Shown: positions 1-8,849, numbered from the stretch's first letter. The stretch is DNA of 46,366 nucleotides from Streptococcus didelphis DSM 15616 (GCF_000380005.1 NZ_KB904195.1:1-46366); one strand, 5' to 3'. Program-made: numbers and translations. The notes: a model not told the origin generated them from the letters alone.

Positions 1-272
1 TAATTGATGAAATATTGGAAGCCTTTGGAATCACACGTTCGCTTAGTCAGGCTGGTTGTCCTTATGACAATGCCGTAGCTGAAAGTACGTATCGTGCTTT
101 CAAAATTGAATTTGTTTATCAAGAAACTTTTCAATCGCTGGAAGAACTAGCTCTTAAGACTAAAGACTATGTTCATTGGTGGAATTACCACCGCATTCAT
201 GGTAGTCTCAACTATCAAACACCAATGACTAAAAGATTAATTGCCTAGAAAACACTTTATAAATGTTGTACA
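1..272 (+). mobile_element. 3' end of an IS3-family insertion sequence (partial)
   Basis: The window opens inside the transposase of an IS3-family (IS150-like) element. The element ends shortly after the transposase stop codon. The exact right end is uncertain: I place it near 272 because IS3-family termini end in CA and the sequence there reads TGTTGTACA. The adjoining minus-strand Mga-like reading frame runs into the element, so the insertion or a related rearrangement truncated that gene. The left end lies outside the window, so I cannot look for a target duplication or judge whether the element is intact. Confidence 0.75.
3..248 (+). CDS. IS3-family transposase OrfB, C-terminal fragment
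   Basis: The frame is open from the window edge and ends at a TAG at 246-248. The 80 or so residues match the end of the IS3-family rve/DDE integrase domain. The hallmark is GCPYDNAVAEST, which carries the last acidic residue (the E of DDE), followed by a segment with HWWNYHRIHGSLNYQTP. That ending (YN..R.H..L...TP) is the classic close of IS3/IS150 transposases. The protein would cut and join IS ends, usually as an OrfAB frameshift fusion. The start is outside the window, and the TTG at 15 is not a real start. Confidence 0.9.
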   Translation: MDEILEAFGITRSLSQAGCPYDNAVAESTYRAFKIEFVYQETFQSLEELALKTKDYVHWWNYHRIHGSLNYQTPMTKRLIA

Positions 273-1130
273 GAAAAGTGTTGCCTTTTCATTAATGACA
301 TTTGAGATATTAGAGTAGACAAGTTTATCAGAAATAAAGGGAAAGAAGACCTGTAGTAAACTTTCTTCCGAGAAGTCTAAATGGAAAATTTCAGAAAAAT
401 CTTGCTGGATACTCTTATTGTCCATGCTAATTAAGAAATCAATGATATGCCTATGGCTATCAAATTCTGTTGGACTAATACTATAGCCTTGTTGATACCT
501 AATCCAGTTAATTAAACTCAGAGTGGTCAATTGGAAGGATTCAATCTGGTCTTCATAACCTGTCAGATAAAGGTAAAACTGATTAATGTAATTAAAAATG
601 GTCTTTCGAACACAATAATCACCAAAGTCCCAAGTCTCCTTAGGAGAACTATCATAAAACAGCCTAAGAAAGAAGAGTCTGATTTGTTTTTCAGATCCAG
701 TAAAATTGAGCTGTTGTTTATCAATGGTAATGTGGTAGTTTTCTTTGAGGACAAGGTTTATCTGCTCAATTAACATCCCCAATGCACTACGTGAGATAAA
801 CAATTTACTGCACAAATCTTCTCGATTTGTAAAGTTTTGAAAAAAGAGGACTTTTAATAATCTAAAAGCAAGTGATTCCGAAATGAAATAATAGTAGATA
901 GCCTCCATGCTAGCATCCTTTTTAAATTCTAGCTTAACTCCGGCGTTATTACTTGAAATCAAAAATACTTTTTCGAGATCTTTAAATTTTTGAAAATCTT
1001 CATGAATAATTCTAGTTGAACATCCAATCGCACAAGCAATCTTACTGATAGGAATGTTATCATTTTGTTGCTTTAAGTATTCAATAATTTCAATTTGTCG
1101 TTGATGCTGTTTTGACAAAAGTTTTCTCAT
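237..1130 (-). pseudogene. Mga-like transcriptional regulator, truncated by IS
   Basis: This encodes a DNA-binding regulator of the Mga/AtxA class, which activates surface and virulence genes in streptococci. The N-terminus has an HTH segment (residues about 10-50, IPISKIACAIGCSTRIIHEDFQ), then a second Mga-type winged-helix region (about 100-130, FTNREDLCSKLFISRSALGMLIEQI), then the start of the PRD-like part. Family members run to about 500 residues. This one stops near 297, and its last 12 or so residues are encoded by the end of the IS element, so the C-terminal PRD/EIIB-like regions are gone. I chose the ATG at 1130 over the upstream TTG because a GGAG Shine-Dalgarno sits 6 bases before it. 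The family call is good but the exact ortholog is not identified. DNA binding might survive, but normal regulation is unlikely. Confidence 0.75.
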
Positions 1131-1413
1131 AACATTCTCCAAAATTATTTATTGCTTAATTATATAATATAATATAATTAAAAATAGTAAAAAGGCAAGA
1201 GTACTTAATTTTACAGTCTATAAGAAAAAATAGAGCAACATCATTGTTAGATTAATGATATATTTGACAATGTAACCTGATATAAAGGATTCACAAATTC
1301 TAATAATTTTTTAACCAAAATTTCTAGACCATATGAAAAGTTTCCTATCTCTCCACACAATAAATACGATTGTATGATCACAATTTTAGTTTGTAAGAAA
1401 TTATTAGTTAAGT

Positions 1414-1442
1414 TTGTTAAGAATCTGATATGAGGTTATAAG
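1414..1442 (+). promoter_or_regulatory. Putative orphan promoter for a short RNA
   Basis: A TTGTTA -35 (1414-1419) and a TATAAG -10 (1437-1442) are separated by 17 bases and lie just upstream of an orphan terminator. The match is moderate and no expression evidence is available. Confidence 0.3.
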
Positions 1443-1448
1443 TCTAAA

Positions 1449-1497
1449 CGTACGTCAATAGACGAGGAAACACTAATCCTTAGGGTTAGTGTTTTTT
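1449..1497 (+). ncRNA. Candidate small RNA of about 50 nt
   Basis: Between the putative promoter and the terminator lies a sequence able to fold as a GTCTA/TAGAC hairpin followed by the terminator hairpin. No open reading frame or ribosome-binding site is present. This is an inference from promoter-terminator spacing only; the terminator could also be a leftover from a deleted gene. Confidence 0.25.
1468..1497 (+). terminator. Orphan Rho-independent terminator
   Basis: The arms AAACACTAA (1468-1476) and TTAGTGTTT (1486-1494) form a strong stem that extends inward with CC/GG pairs, followed by a run of Ts to 1497. No plus-strand gene precedes it apart from the IS fragment 1.2 kb away. Confidence 0.8.
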
Positions 1498-1643
1498 GAT
1501 GAAAAGTCATAAGTGACAGCATAAGCTTAGACTAAAAAGTATTGTCTACTTTTGTGCATAGAGTATGCATAAATAAATAGTATGACACTATCAGTATGAG
1601 TTTATTTCCTCATCTAGCAAGAGAACCACAAGCTTTTCTAGCA

Positions 1644-1677
1644 TTGACAAAATACGTCTACGGATGTAAACTATAAT
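1644..1677 (+). promoter_or_regulatory. cupA-copA promoter with cop-box-like operator
   Basis: A TTGACA (1644-1649) and a TATAAT (1672-1677) flank TACGGATGTA (1659-1668), one base off the CopY operator consensus TACANNTGTA. The box sits inside a wider imperfect palindrome (1656-1671). The -35/-10 spacing is 22 bases, unusually long, so either another -35 is used or expression depends on a spacing-tolerant activator. CopY control is established for streptococcal cop operons. Here it would need a copY elsewhere in the genome. Confidence 0.5.
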
Positions 1678-1768
1678 TAAGAACTTAGCTTGTAGATAAA
1701 GGCTAAGAAACTAAGTAAGCTATTTTAAAAATACTCTTTATGTCTTATTATAGTGGAAGGAATTTACT

Positions 1769-2140
1769 ATGGAAAAAATAGGCGTTGCACTTCTTGGTTT
1801 GGGGCTTATTGCCTTTATTGTTTGGTGGTTTTTTGTCAATCATCATAAAGTAAGTGAAAAGTCAGTCATCAGAGGTAAGGTACAAGAAATAGAAATAGAA
1901 GTAAATGGTGGTTATAGCCCTGAAACTATCATCTTGAAGAAGGGTCTGCCTGCCAAGCTCACTTTTTATCGCAAGGATCCATCAAGCTGTCTGGATCAGA
2001 TTGTCTTGGCTGATTTTGGTATCCACAAGGATCTTCCTCTAAAAGAAAAGACACTTGTTACTATCCATCCTGATAAGGAAGGTGAATATGGCTTTGCCTG
2101 TGGCATGAATATGTTTAAGGGAAAACTTATCGTAGAATAG
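1769..2140 (+). CDS. cupA: Membrane-anchored copper chaperone CupA
   Basis: CupA binds Cu(I) at the outer face of the membrane and hands it to the exporter CopA. The 123-residue length equals that of pneumococcal CupA. One N-terminal transmembrane anchor (about residues 5-23) is followed by a cupredoxin-like domain. Candidate copper ligands are the Cys in DPSSCLDQ and the Cys plus Met residues of FACGMNMF near the C-terminus, the usual cupredoxin Cu-site region. It lies 46 bases upstream of copA and is surely co-transcribed. No copY precedes it. The call rests on domain type, size and neighbour. Confidence 0.85.
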   Translation: MEKIGVALLGLGLIAFIVWWFFVNHHKVSEKSVIRGKVQEIEIEVNGGYSPETIILKKGLPAKLTFYRKDPSSCLDQIVLADFGIHKDLPLKEKTLVTIHPDKEGEYGFACGMNMFKGKLIVE

Positions 2141-2186
2141 TAGAATACTATAATAGTAGACTAATCACAAAACTAAGGAGAAGCAT

Positions 2187-4097
2187 ATGTCCTTAAAAAG
2201 ACGCTTTTGGATATCATTTGTTTTAGCACTTCCCATGCTCTATTTTATGATAGAGATGCTCTTTACTGGTATGAAAGCATATCATAGTTGGCTAAGCTTT
2301 ATATTAACCACTATTATCATGTCCCTAAGTGCCTGGCCTTTTATTAAGAGTGCCTGGGCTTCCTTTAAGAAGCACCACTCCAATATGGATACCTTAATTG
2401 CGGTAGGAACTTCTCTTGCCTATTTTTACAGTGTTTTTGCCCTTATCAAAGGTCAAGCTGTCTATTTTGAGAGTGCGGCCTACATTATTGTTTTTGTCTT
2501 GTTGGGTCAGGTGTTTGAAGAAAAGATGCGCAAAAAGGCCTCGAGTGCTGTTGAAAAATTATTAGATTTGCAGGCCAAAGATGCAGAAGTCATCAGAGAT
2601 GGTAAACCTATAAAGATTCCTATTGCTAGTGTTCAAGTTGGAGACTTAGTGCGGGTTAAACCAGGAGAGAAAATAGCAGTGGACGGGCAAATTGTAGAGG
2701 GTCATTCAAGTATTGATGAGTCGATGGTTACGGGTGAAAGCATGCCTCTAAGCAAATCAGTGGGAGACAAGGTCATTGGTTCTACTATTAATACCAATGG
2801 AAGTCTTATTTTTCGAGCTGAAAAAGTGGGTAGTGATACTATGCTAGCTCAAATTGTGGACTTTGTTAAAAAGGCACAGACAAGTCATGCTCCCATCCAA
2901 AAGCTTACAGATAGAATATCTGATATCTTTGTCCCACTTATTTTAATAGTCTCCATTCTGACCTTTATGGTCTGGTATCTCTTTTTAGATGCTAGCTTGG
3001 TTTCAGCTCTTTTGTATGCTGTATCAGTAATGGTTATTGCTTGTCCTTGTGCTCTAGGTTTGGCAACTCCGACAGCTTTAATGGTGGGGACAGCCAGAAG
3101 TGCCAGATTAGGAATATTGATTAAAAATGCTGGCGTTTTAGAAGAAGTTGAAAAGATAAGCACCATTGTATTTGATAAAACAGGAACGATCACTGAAGGA
3201 AAGCCTAGGGTAACAGATTTAGTGGGCCAAAAAGATAAGGTTTTAGAAATTGCAGCTGCCCTAGAAGCGTCTTCTGAGCATCCCCTAGCTAGTGCTGTAC
3301 TTGATTTTGCCAAGGAAAAAGGAGCGGTTACAGAGGCTATTTCTGACTTTAAGGCTATTGAGGGAAAAGGAATTAGTGGCTTTTATAAGGGAAAGCAGGT
3401 TCTTGCTGGTAATGTGAAACTGATGGCAGAAATGACCCTTTCTAAGAATTTAGAAAGGCAAATGGTAGAGCTGCAAGAACAAGCCAAAACAGCTCTCCTA
3501 GTAGCTGAAGGCCAGGAAGTTTTAGGGCTGATAGCTATTCAGGATCAGGCTAAACAAGAGGCTCAAGCAGCCATCACAGCCTTGAAAAAGCGTGGTTTAC
3601 AGACCATTATGTTGACGGGTGATAATCAAAAAGTGGCCAAGGTCATAGCTGATCAAGTTGGCATTGATCACGTGATTGCAGAGGTCTTACCAGAAGAAAA
3701 GGCCCACAAAATACAAGAATTACAGTCTCAACATAAGGTTGCCTTTGTAGGAGATGGGATTAATGACGCGCCAGCCTTATCGGTAGCTGATGTCGGGATT
3801 GCAATGGGATCCGCAACAGATATTGCTATCGAGTCTGGAGAAATTGTCCTCATTAAAAATGATTTAAGGGATGTAGTTAAGGCTATCCAAATCAGTACAA
3901 AAACCTTTAGACGGATCAAAACCAATCTCTTTTGGGCCTTGATTTATAATCTTATTGGGATTCCGGTTGCAGCTGGTTGTTTTATAGGCTTGGGCGTTAG
4001 AATGACTCCTGAACTAGCAGGTCTAGCAATGGCTTTTAGTTCTTTATCAGTAGTTTTTAACTCCTTATTATTAAACTATGTTAGTCTATCAGATTAA
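2187..4097 (+). CDS. copA: Copper-exporting P1B-type ATPase CopA
   Basis: Exports Cu(I) across the membrane using ATP. The 636-residue protein has the full P1B-ATPase core: the TGES actuator motif (about 182-185), the CPC metal-translocation motif in IACPCALG (C286, C288), the phosphorylated Asp in DKTGT (D330), SEHP (His of the nucleotide domain, about 367) and [10 protein letters not shown] in the hinge. No N-terminal CxxC metal-binding domain is present, as expected where CupA supplies copper. The start has an AAGGAG Shine-Dalgarno about 7 bases upstream. It is second in the cupA-copA operon. The CPC motif fits copper better than the zinc/cadmium class. Confidence 0.93.
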   Translation: MSLKRRFWISFVLALPMLYFMIEMLFTGMKAYHSWLSFILTTIIMSLSAWPFIKSAWASFKKHHSNMDTLIAVGTSLAYFYSVFALIKGQAVYFESAAYIIVFVLLGQVFEEKMRKKASSAVEKLLDLQAKDAEVIRDGKPIKIPIASVQVGDLVRVKPGEKIAVDGQIVEGHSSIDESMVTGESMPLSKSVGDKVIGSTINTNGSLIFRAEKVGSDTMLAQIVDFVKKAQTSHAPIQKLTDRISDIFVPLILIVSILTFMVWYLFLDASLVSALLYAVSVMVIACPCALGLATPTALMVGTARSARLGILIKNAGVLEEVEKISTIVFDKTGTITEGKPRVTDLVGQKDKVLEIAAALEASSEHPLASAVLDFAKEKGAVTEAISDFKAIEGKGISGFYKGKQVLAGNVKLMAEMTLSKNLERQMVELQEQAKTALLVAEGQEVLGLIAIQDQAKQEAQAAITALKKRGLQTIMLTGDNQKVAKVIADQVGIDHVIAEVLPEEKAHKIQELQSQHKVAFVGDGINDAPALSVADVGIAMGSATDIAIESGEIVLIKNDLRDVVKAIQISTKTFRRIKTNLFWALIYNLIGIPVAAGCFIGLGVRMTPELAGLAMAFSSLSVVFNSLLLNYVSLSD

Positions 4098-4270
4098 AAA
4101 TGTAGTAAGAACAATCTTTTACTTACTTGTTTATACTTTTCGTGTTGCTTTATCTCTGTTTCAAGTAAGAAATGGCTGGGAACTGTTTAAAGCAAGATAA
4201 GGGATTAAAAGTCTAATAGATGTAAGAAACGATAAAAGCCTTCATTAGATAAGCATAAATAAAGAATAGT

Positions 4271-4301
4271 AAAAAAGCCTCCCTTGTAATAGGGTGGCTT
4301 T
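4271..4301 (-). terminator. Terminator of the CPBP protease gene
   Basis: The stem AAAGCC-T-CCCT / AGGG-T-GGCTTT, read on the minus strand, is followed by six Ts (A-run 4271-4276). It lies 24 bases past the end of the minus-strand gene. copA has no clear terminator of its own before it. Confidence 0.8.
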
Positions 4302-4324
4302 AAGGTTGTTAGGGTAAGGCTATA

Positions 4325-5188
4325 TTAGTTTAACTTGATTTTTTTCTTAACTAAGGCAATAGTTAAAAGAATAAATACTAAAGCACAGATAATAGATGCT
4401 TCAATCCCATAACCTCCTCCTGTTAAAAGAGTTGATTTTGAAGTCATTATATAGTTAAATGGCACTTGGTAATCCTTTGCATGTAAACTAACTGGGAAAA
4501 CGGATGTATCAATCGTATTCCAAACGCAGTGAATAAGCACCCCAGTCCAAATGCTATTAGTATTTTGAGCAACTAGAGCAAAGAAAACTCCGGAACACAT
4601 AATACCTATAATAGCTAGAACTGTATCTAATAGTGGGAGCCCAGCAGTAAGTACATGTACTGCTCCAAAAGCAAATGCAGAAATTATTGCAGCTGTTATC
4701 TTACTTGAATAATTTTCCAATGTACGTAAGATTAGACCACGAAATAATATTTCTTCTACAATAGCTGCTACAATACCGGTTTCAAGAAAACCTGTAAATA
4801 AAGTTATCCAGCCATTGCCGTTGATTTTTTCCACCACTAAGTTTCCAGGAACTAATAAAGTAAAAAGTAATATAACAACAATTGGTAAGAGAAAGGCTAG
4901 AAAGACTCCTTCTTTTCTTATTTTAAAGTTACTTATACGATATTCAGAAAGGTTACTTTTTAAGATTTTATTGCAGATAAACCACACACTGGTAATGGTA
5001 ACAAGAGCATATAGGATAGGGATTAACACATCTGCGATATTTTGAGGTGTTCTATATCCTAATTGGGCTAAGCCAATAAAAGGTAGGGATGCTATTAATT
5101 GAGCTACAATTAGAAGAAGTATTGCAGCAATTACTATTACAATAGTTTTTAATAAGCTTTGTTTTTTGACTAAAGAGTCGTTGTTCAT
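4325..5188 (-). CDS. CPBP-family intramembrane metalloprotease
   Basis: A 287-residue polytopic membrane protein with about eight hydrophobic segments. It carries the CPBP (CAAX protease and bacteriocin-processing; Abi) motifs: EEILFRG with the paired glutamates and Arg, FGAVH with the second-motif His, and LIHCVWNT with the third-motif His. These residues bind the catalytic metal in Rce1-like proteases. In lactic acid bacteria such proteins often protect against bacteriocins or process peptides, but the substrate here is unknown. It stands alone, transcribed away from the lmb operon. It is the first of three CPBP genes in this window. Confidence 0.85.
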   Translation of the reverse strand: MNNDSLVKKQSLLKTIVIVIAAILLLIVAQLIASLPFIGLAQLGYRTPQNIADVLIPILYALVTITSVWFICNKILKSNLSEYRISNFKIRKEGVFLAFLLPIVVILLFTLLVPGNLVVEKINGNGWITLFTGFLETGIVAAIVEEILFRGLILRTLENYSSKITAAIISAFAFGAVHVLTAGLPLLDTVLAIIGIMCSGVFFALVAQNTNSIWTGVLIHCVWNTIDTSVFPVSLHAKDYQVPFNYIMTSKSTLLTGGGYGIEASIICALVFILLTIALVKKKIKLN

Positions 5189-5225
5189 ATTTAGAACTCC
5201 TTCATAAATTTAATTTTACTTTTTG

Positions 5226-5254
5226 ATTATACCAGACACTAAGGTCCCTGTCAC
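5226..5254 (-). promoter_or_regulatory. Promoter of the CPBP protease gene
   Basis: On the minus strand a GTGACA -35 (5249-5254) and a TATAAT -10 (5226-5231) are 17 bases apart. The spacer holds an imperfect dyad with GACA/TGTC ends, a possible operator for an unknown regulator. Confidence 0.6.
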
Positions 5255-5306
5255 TATTATTTTTTTATGTTATTAAAAAAATAGGAAAGAAATTTAAGAA
5301 AAAAGA

Positions 5307-5335
5307 TTGACATAGCAGTTTTTTAGGCATATAAT
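5307..5335 (+). promoter_or_regulatory. Promoter of the lmb-pht zinc operon
   Basis: A consensus TTGACA (5307-5312) and a consensus TATAAT (5330-5335) with the optimal 17-base spacing. It would be very strong unless repressed, and the adjacent AdcR-like boxes supply the repression. Confidence 0.88.
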
Positions 5336-5358
5336 TAACCAGTAAATTAAACGGTTAA
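5335..5358 (+). promoter_or_regulatory. Two tandem AdcR-like zinc operators
   Basis: TTAACCAGTAAA (5335-5346) and TTAAACGGTTAA (5347-5358) each differ by one base from the AdcR consensus TTAACYRGTTAA. They abut each other and start at the last base of the -10. Zinc-loaded AdcR bound here would block transcription start. AdcR control of lmb/adcAII and pht genes is established in streptococci. Confidence 0.82.
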
Positions 5359-5369
5359 GGAGTTTGTGA

Positions 5370-6290
5370 GTGAAAGTAAACAAATGGTTAAAGAGTGTAG
5401 TTTTATTGCTACTGCCTTTAGTATTCTTGTCGGCATGCCAAGCCAAACCCCAGCAAGCTAAGGGTCTAAAAATTGTTACCAGTTTTTATCCTATCTATGC
5501 TATGGTTAAGGAAGTATCTGGCGATATTAATGATGTTCGTATGATTCAATCAGGTTCAGGGATTCATTCCTTTGAACCATCAGTATCTGATGTTAAGGCT
5601 ATTCATGATGCTGATGTCTTTGTTTATCATTCTCATACGTTAGAAAGCTGGGCTGGGGATTTAGATGCTAATCTAAAAAAATCTAAGGTTAAGGTCATTG
5701 AAGCCTCAAAAGGAATGGACTTAGACAGAGTAAGAGGTTTAGAAGATGTTGAAGTGACTCAAGGTGTTGATGAAGCAACTCTTTATGATCCTCATACCTG
5801 GAATGATCCTGTTAAGGTTGCTGAAGAAGCTCAATTAATTGCCAAGGCCTTGTCAAAAGTAGATCAAAAAAATGCAGATAGCTATCAAAAAAATGCAGAC
5901 AAGCTCAGCAAAGAAGCTAATACCTTGGTTGAAAAATATAAACCTAAATTTAAGAAGGTCCCTTCTAAATATTTTGTAACCCAACATACAGCCTTTTCAT
6001 ATCTAGCTAAGCGTTTTGGTCTTCAGCAATTAGGAATAGCAGGTATCTCTCCTGATCAAGAACCAACATCACGTCAGCTAGCTGAAATTCAAAAATTTGT
6101 TAAACAATATAAGGTGAAGACGATTTTTATTGAAAAAAATACCTCTTCAAAAATTGCAGAGACAGTAGCTAAAAGTACAGGAGCTAAGGTTAAAACCTTA
6201 AGCCCATTAGAAGCTGATCCTAATAATAATTTAAGCTACTTGGAAAATGTAGAAGAAAACTTAAAAATTCTACTCAAATCACTAAAATAA
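5370..6290 (+). CDS. lmb: Zinc-binding lipoprotein AdcAII / laminin-binding Lmb
   Basis: The solute-binding lipoprotein of the zinc ABC importer, also reported as a laminin adhesin (Lmb, Lsp, Lbp). A signal peptide ends in the lipobox LSAC with Cys23 as the lipid-modified residue. The zinc ligands known for this family are visible: H66 (GIHSFEP), H142 (DPHTWND), H206 (TQHTAFS) and E281 (SPLEADP). The long His-rich loop of AdcA is absent, which marks the AdcAII type. The start is a GTG preceded by AAGGAG. The gene is 9 bases from the pht gene in one operon, and the operator predicts induction by zinc shortage. Confidence 0.93.
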   Translation: MKVNKWLKSVVLLLLPLVFLSACQAKPQQAKGLKIVTSFYPIYAMVKEVSGDINDVRMIQSGSGIHSFEPSVSDVKAIHDADVFVYHSHTLESWAGDLDANLKKSKVKVIEASKGMDLDRVRGLEDVEVTQGVDEATLYDPHTWNDPVKVAEEAQLIAKALSKVDQKNADSYQKNADKLSKEANTLVEKYKPKFKKVPSKYFVTQHTAFSYLAKRFGLQQLGIAGISPDQEPTSRQLAEIQKFVKQYKVKTIFIEKNTSSKIAETVAKSTGAKVKTLSPLEADPNNNLSYLENVEENLKILLKSLK

Positions 6291-6299
6291 GGAGAAAGA

Positions 6300-8849
6300 A
6301 TGAAACAGAAAAAAGTAATCCTTGGTATTGGTGGTGCGGCAGCAGCTGCGCTAGCCATTGGTGTCTCTGGTTACCAACTTGGCATGCATCAAGCTAAGTC
6401 AGCCAAAGACAATAACCGTATCGCTTATGTTGATAGCAAAAAATCAAAACATGTTGATACTAAAAAAGAAAACTTAACACCAGATGAAATCAGCGCAAAA
6501 GAAGGTATCTCAGCTGAACAGATTGTTATTAAAATAACAGATGATGGCTATGTAACCTCTCATGGAGACCATTACCATTACTATAATGGGAAAATTCCTT
6601 TTGACGCTATTATCAGTGAAGAACTTGTCATGAAGGATCCTAATTATAAGCTAAACAAAGCAGATATCATTAGTGATCACCGTGATGGTTATATTATTAA
6701 AGTAAATGGTAACTATTACCTCTATCTCAAAGACCCAGCCCACGCTAAGAATGTTCGTACTAAAGCAGAAGTTGAAGAACAAAGAAAATCCAATGGTAAA
6801 GCTGGACATCATGGCTCTTCAAATGGTGCAACAACAGTTTCTCGTGATAGATCTGGTCGTTATACAACAGATGATGGTTATGTTTTCACTGTTGAAAGTA
6901 TCATTCAAGATACAGGGGATGCCTTTATTGTTTCACATGGTAATCACTTCCATTATGTGCCTAAGGCTGATTTAGCTCCTTGGGAATTGCAAGCTGCTAA
7001 TGAGTATCTCCATGGAAAGAGTCCAAGTAAGCAAATCGCAGAACCTATTGTTCACTCAAGAGACAACAAGCCATTTATTTTCCCAACTGTTCATCATCAG
7101 CCTTTAGGAAATAGCCATTATCAACCAGGCAATGGTCCTATTCCAGGGGGAACATCTCATAATGGTGGGCATGCTGCTGATGCTTTAGCAGCATGGGATA
7201 GAATGCCAGAAAATCAACGTCATAGAGAAGCTGATGGACTTGTATTTAATCCTCGACAAGTAACTAAACGTAATAGCTTTGGCTACGTTATTCCTCATGG
7301 TGATCATTTCCATATCATTCCCTTTAATCAGTTGAATAGTATTGAAATTGAAGCAGCAGAAGCCTTCCTAAATGGAGGGAATATTCCTAGTGTAACACCA
7401 AGTAAGCCAAGTCAAACTGAAAAACCAATTATCATTAATGGTGTAGAAATTAAACAATCTGGCCTAGGTAAAGATGGTAAACCTTATACTACAGATGATG
7501 GCTATGTCTTTAGCCCAGAATCTATCCGTAAGGTAGATGGTGACGGTGTGGTAGCAGAGCATGTGGTAAATGGACATTCACACATGCATTATCTTCCACT
7601 TGTTGACTTAGAACGTAGTGAACTAGAGGCAGTGCAAGAATTCCTTAATAAACAAGCTAATAACAAGGATAAAAAAGACATTTCTAAAGATAATTCCTTT
7701 GCTAACATTAAAGCTGAAGTAAGGGTTAAGCCAGAAGAAATGCCTAAGTCGCTTGTTCCACTTCTATATGCTTCTAAAATAGCAAATGGAAGCTTTGTTG
7801 TTCCTCACCATAATCACTTCCATTATTATGATTATAAATGGTTAACAGAATGGGCATCAGATAGGGGGAAAAATTTTACTAAATATAGTACGGAAGACTT
7901 TATAGCAACAGCACTTTACTATATGGAGCATAAAGAAGAACGTAACAACTTGCCATTTGATTGGCTTAATAAGCAAGATAATGAAGTTGATACTACAGAG
8001 CCTTATTTAAAAGTTATTAAGGAAGCAGCCAAGCAATATAAAATTGATAGTCAAGAACTATTAGGAGAGGCTGTTCGTTATGCGAAACAATATAAGATAC
8101 CTACATCAACTATTTCATTTTTACCAAATAGAAAAATTAGTTTTAAGGATTCAAATGGAAATAGTATAGTAAAGGATATTGAAACTATTGAAACAATAGA
8201 TATCTATAGAGTTAATGATAAAGAGTATAAAGATTGGTTTTATAAGAAGTATCATTTCAATATGGATACAAAATATTTAATCGGAAATGACGGAGATGAT
8301 TATCTATTCAGGGTAAATGGAGAGGATGAGATTGTTTTATCTAAAGACCTGACACTATTAACGATGGTTGAGTTTGATGAATATTTAGAGAATAATAAAA
8401 ATAATTTAGCAGCAAAAGAGGTTCTTGCTAGCACTCCCGTTAAAGTTAGCTTCTTTGATAAATACAAATTTGAATTTGATGCCTTAAAAGTTACAGAAAA
8501 AACAGGAAAAGGCTATATACAATTAGTTAATGATAAAAAGATTGAGGTCTTAAGTTCAGATTTAACTGCTGATCAAGTTGCTGCAGCTGAGCAACAAGTA
8601 GCAAAACTAAGTGCTGCTTCTGACAAAGTAAAAGTCCAAGAGCAAGCAGAACCTGTAACTCCAAAAGCAAACCCAGTCGTTCCAAGTGAACCAGCAAGAG
8701 CCTCTAGTGCTCCTGCAGCGGATAAAGCAAGTTCTCAAGAAGCACCAAGTGCGACTCTTCCAGCAAATACTTCAAGTGACAAGGATGTAAAACCTGCAGC
8801 TAGTAGCGTAGCTAGTGCGTCTCCAAAAAGTGATAACACTGAAGACTAA
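6300..8849 (+). CDS. Histidine-triad surface protein (Pht/HtpA type)
   Basis: An exported 849-residue Pht-family protein that binds zinc and passes it to AdcAII; pneumococcal and S. pyogenes relatives also bind complement factors and protect as antigens. HxxHxH triads are at H88/H91/H93, H213/H216/H218, H333/H336/H338 and H502/H505/H507. A degenerate one (GHSHMH) lies at about 425-430. DGYV repeats precede most triads. Unlike pneumococcal Pht, the signal segment has no lipobox Cys (GVSGYQLG) and no LPXTG is present, so the anchoring mode is unclear. The last 70 or so residues are Pro/Ala/Ser-rich. It has AAGGAG upstream and follows lmb directly. It most resembles HtpA of S. pyogenes in context. 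Confidence 0.9.
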   Translation: MKQKKVILGIGGAAAAALAIGVSGYQLGMHQAKSAKDNNRIAYVDSKKSKHVDTKKENLTPDEISAKEGISAEQIVIKITDDGYVTSHGDHYHYYNGKIPFDAIISEELVMKDPNYKLNKADIISDHRDGYIIKVNGNYYLYLKDPAHAKNVRTKAEVEEQRKSNGKAGHHGSSNGATTVSRDRSGRYTTDDGYVFTVESIIQDTGDAFIVSHGNHFHYVPKADLAPWELQAANEYLHGKSPSKQIAEPIVHSRDNKPFIFPTVHHQPLGNSHYQPGNGPIPGGTSHNGGHAADALAAWDRMPENQRHREADGLVFNPRQVTKRNSFGYVIPHGDHFHIIPFNQLNSIEIEAAEAFLNGGNIPSVTPSKPSQTEKPIIINGVEIKQSGLGKDGKPYTTDDGYVFSPESIRKVDGDGVVAEHVVNGHSHMHYLPLVDLERSELEAVQEFLNKQANNKDKKDISKDNSFANIKAEVRVKPEEMPKSLVPLLYASKIANGSFVVPHHNHFHYYDYKWLTEWASDRGKNFTKYSTEDFIATALYYMEHKEERNNLPFDWLNKQDNEVDTTEPYLKVIKEAAKQYKIDSQELLGEAVRYAKQYKIPTSTISFLPNRKISFKDSNGNSIVKDIETIETIDIYRVNDKEYKDWFYKKYHFNMDTKYLIGNDGDDYLFRVNGEDEIVLSKDLTLLTMVEFDEYLENNKNNLAAKEVLASTPVKVSFFDKYKFEFDALKVTEKTGKGYIQLVNDKKIEVLSSDLTADQVAAAEQQVAKLSAASDKVKVQEQAEPVTPKANPVVPSEPARASSAPAADKASSQEAPSATLPANTSSDKDVKPAASSVASASPKSDNTED

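Larger units (their letters stand above)
1143..1768. other. Long AT-rich non-coding stretch between mga-like fragment and cupA
   Basis: About 630 bases without a convincing gene. It holds the promoter side of the Mga-like gene, an orphan promoter-terminator pair (1414-1497), a small hairpin with 7-bp arms (AAAAGTA / TACTTTT, 1535-1553), a short GCATA/TATGC hairpin (1556-1568), and the cop box and promoter elements of cupA. Copper operons of this type usually start with copY, and no copY coding remnant is recognisable here. Confidence 0.6.

Noticed and set aside
1264..1286. TTGACA-TATAAA promoter in the 1.2 kb gap
   Set aside because: The spacing is only 11 bases, too short for a sigma-70 promoter.
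1595..1675. 26-codon plus-strand frame over the cop box
   Set aside because: No ribosome-binding site, and it overlaps the promoter elements of cupA; likely chance.
2885..3313. Minus-strand open frame inside copA
   Set aside because: It is a shadow of the copA reading frame with no ribosome-binding site or family features.
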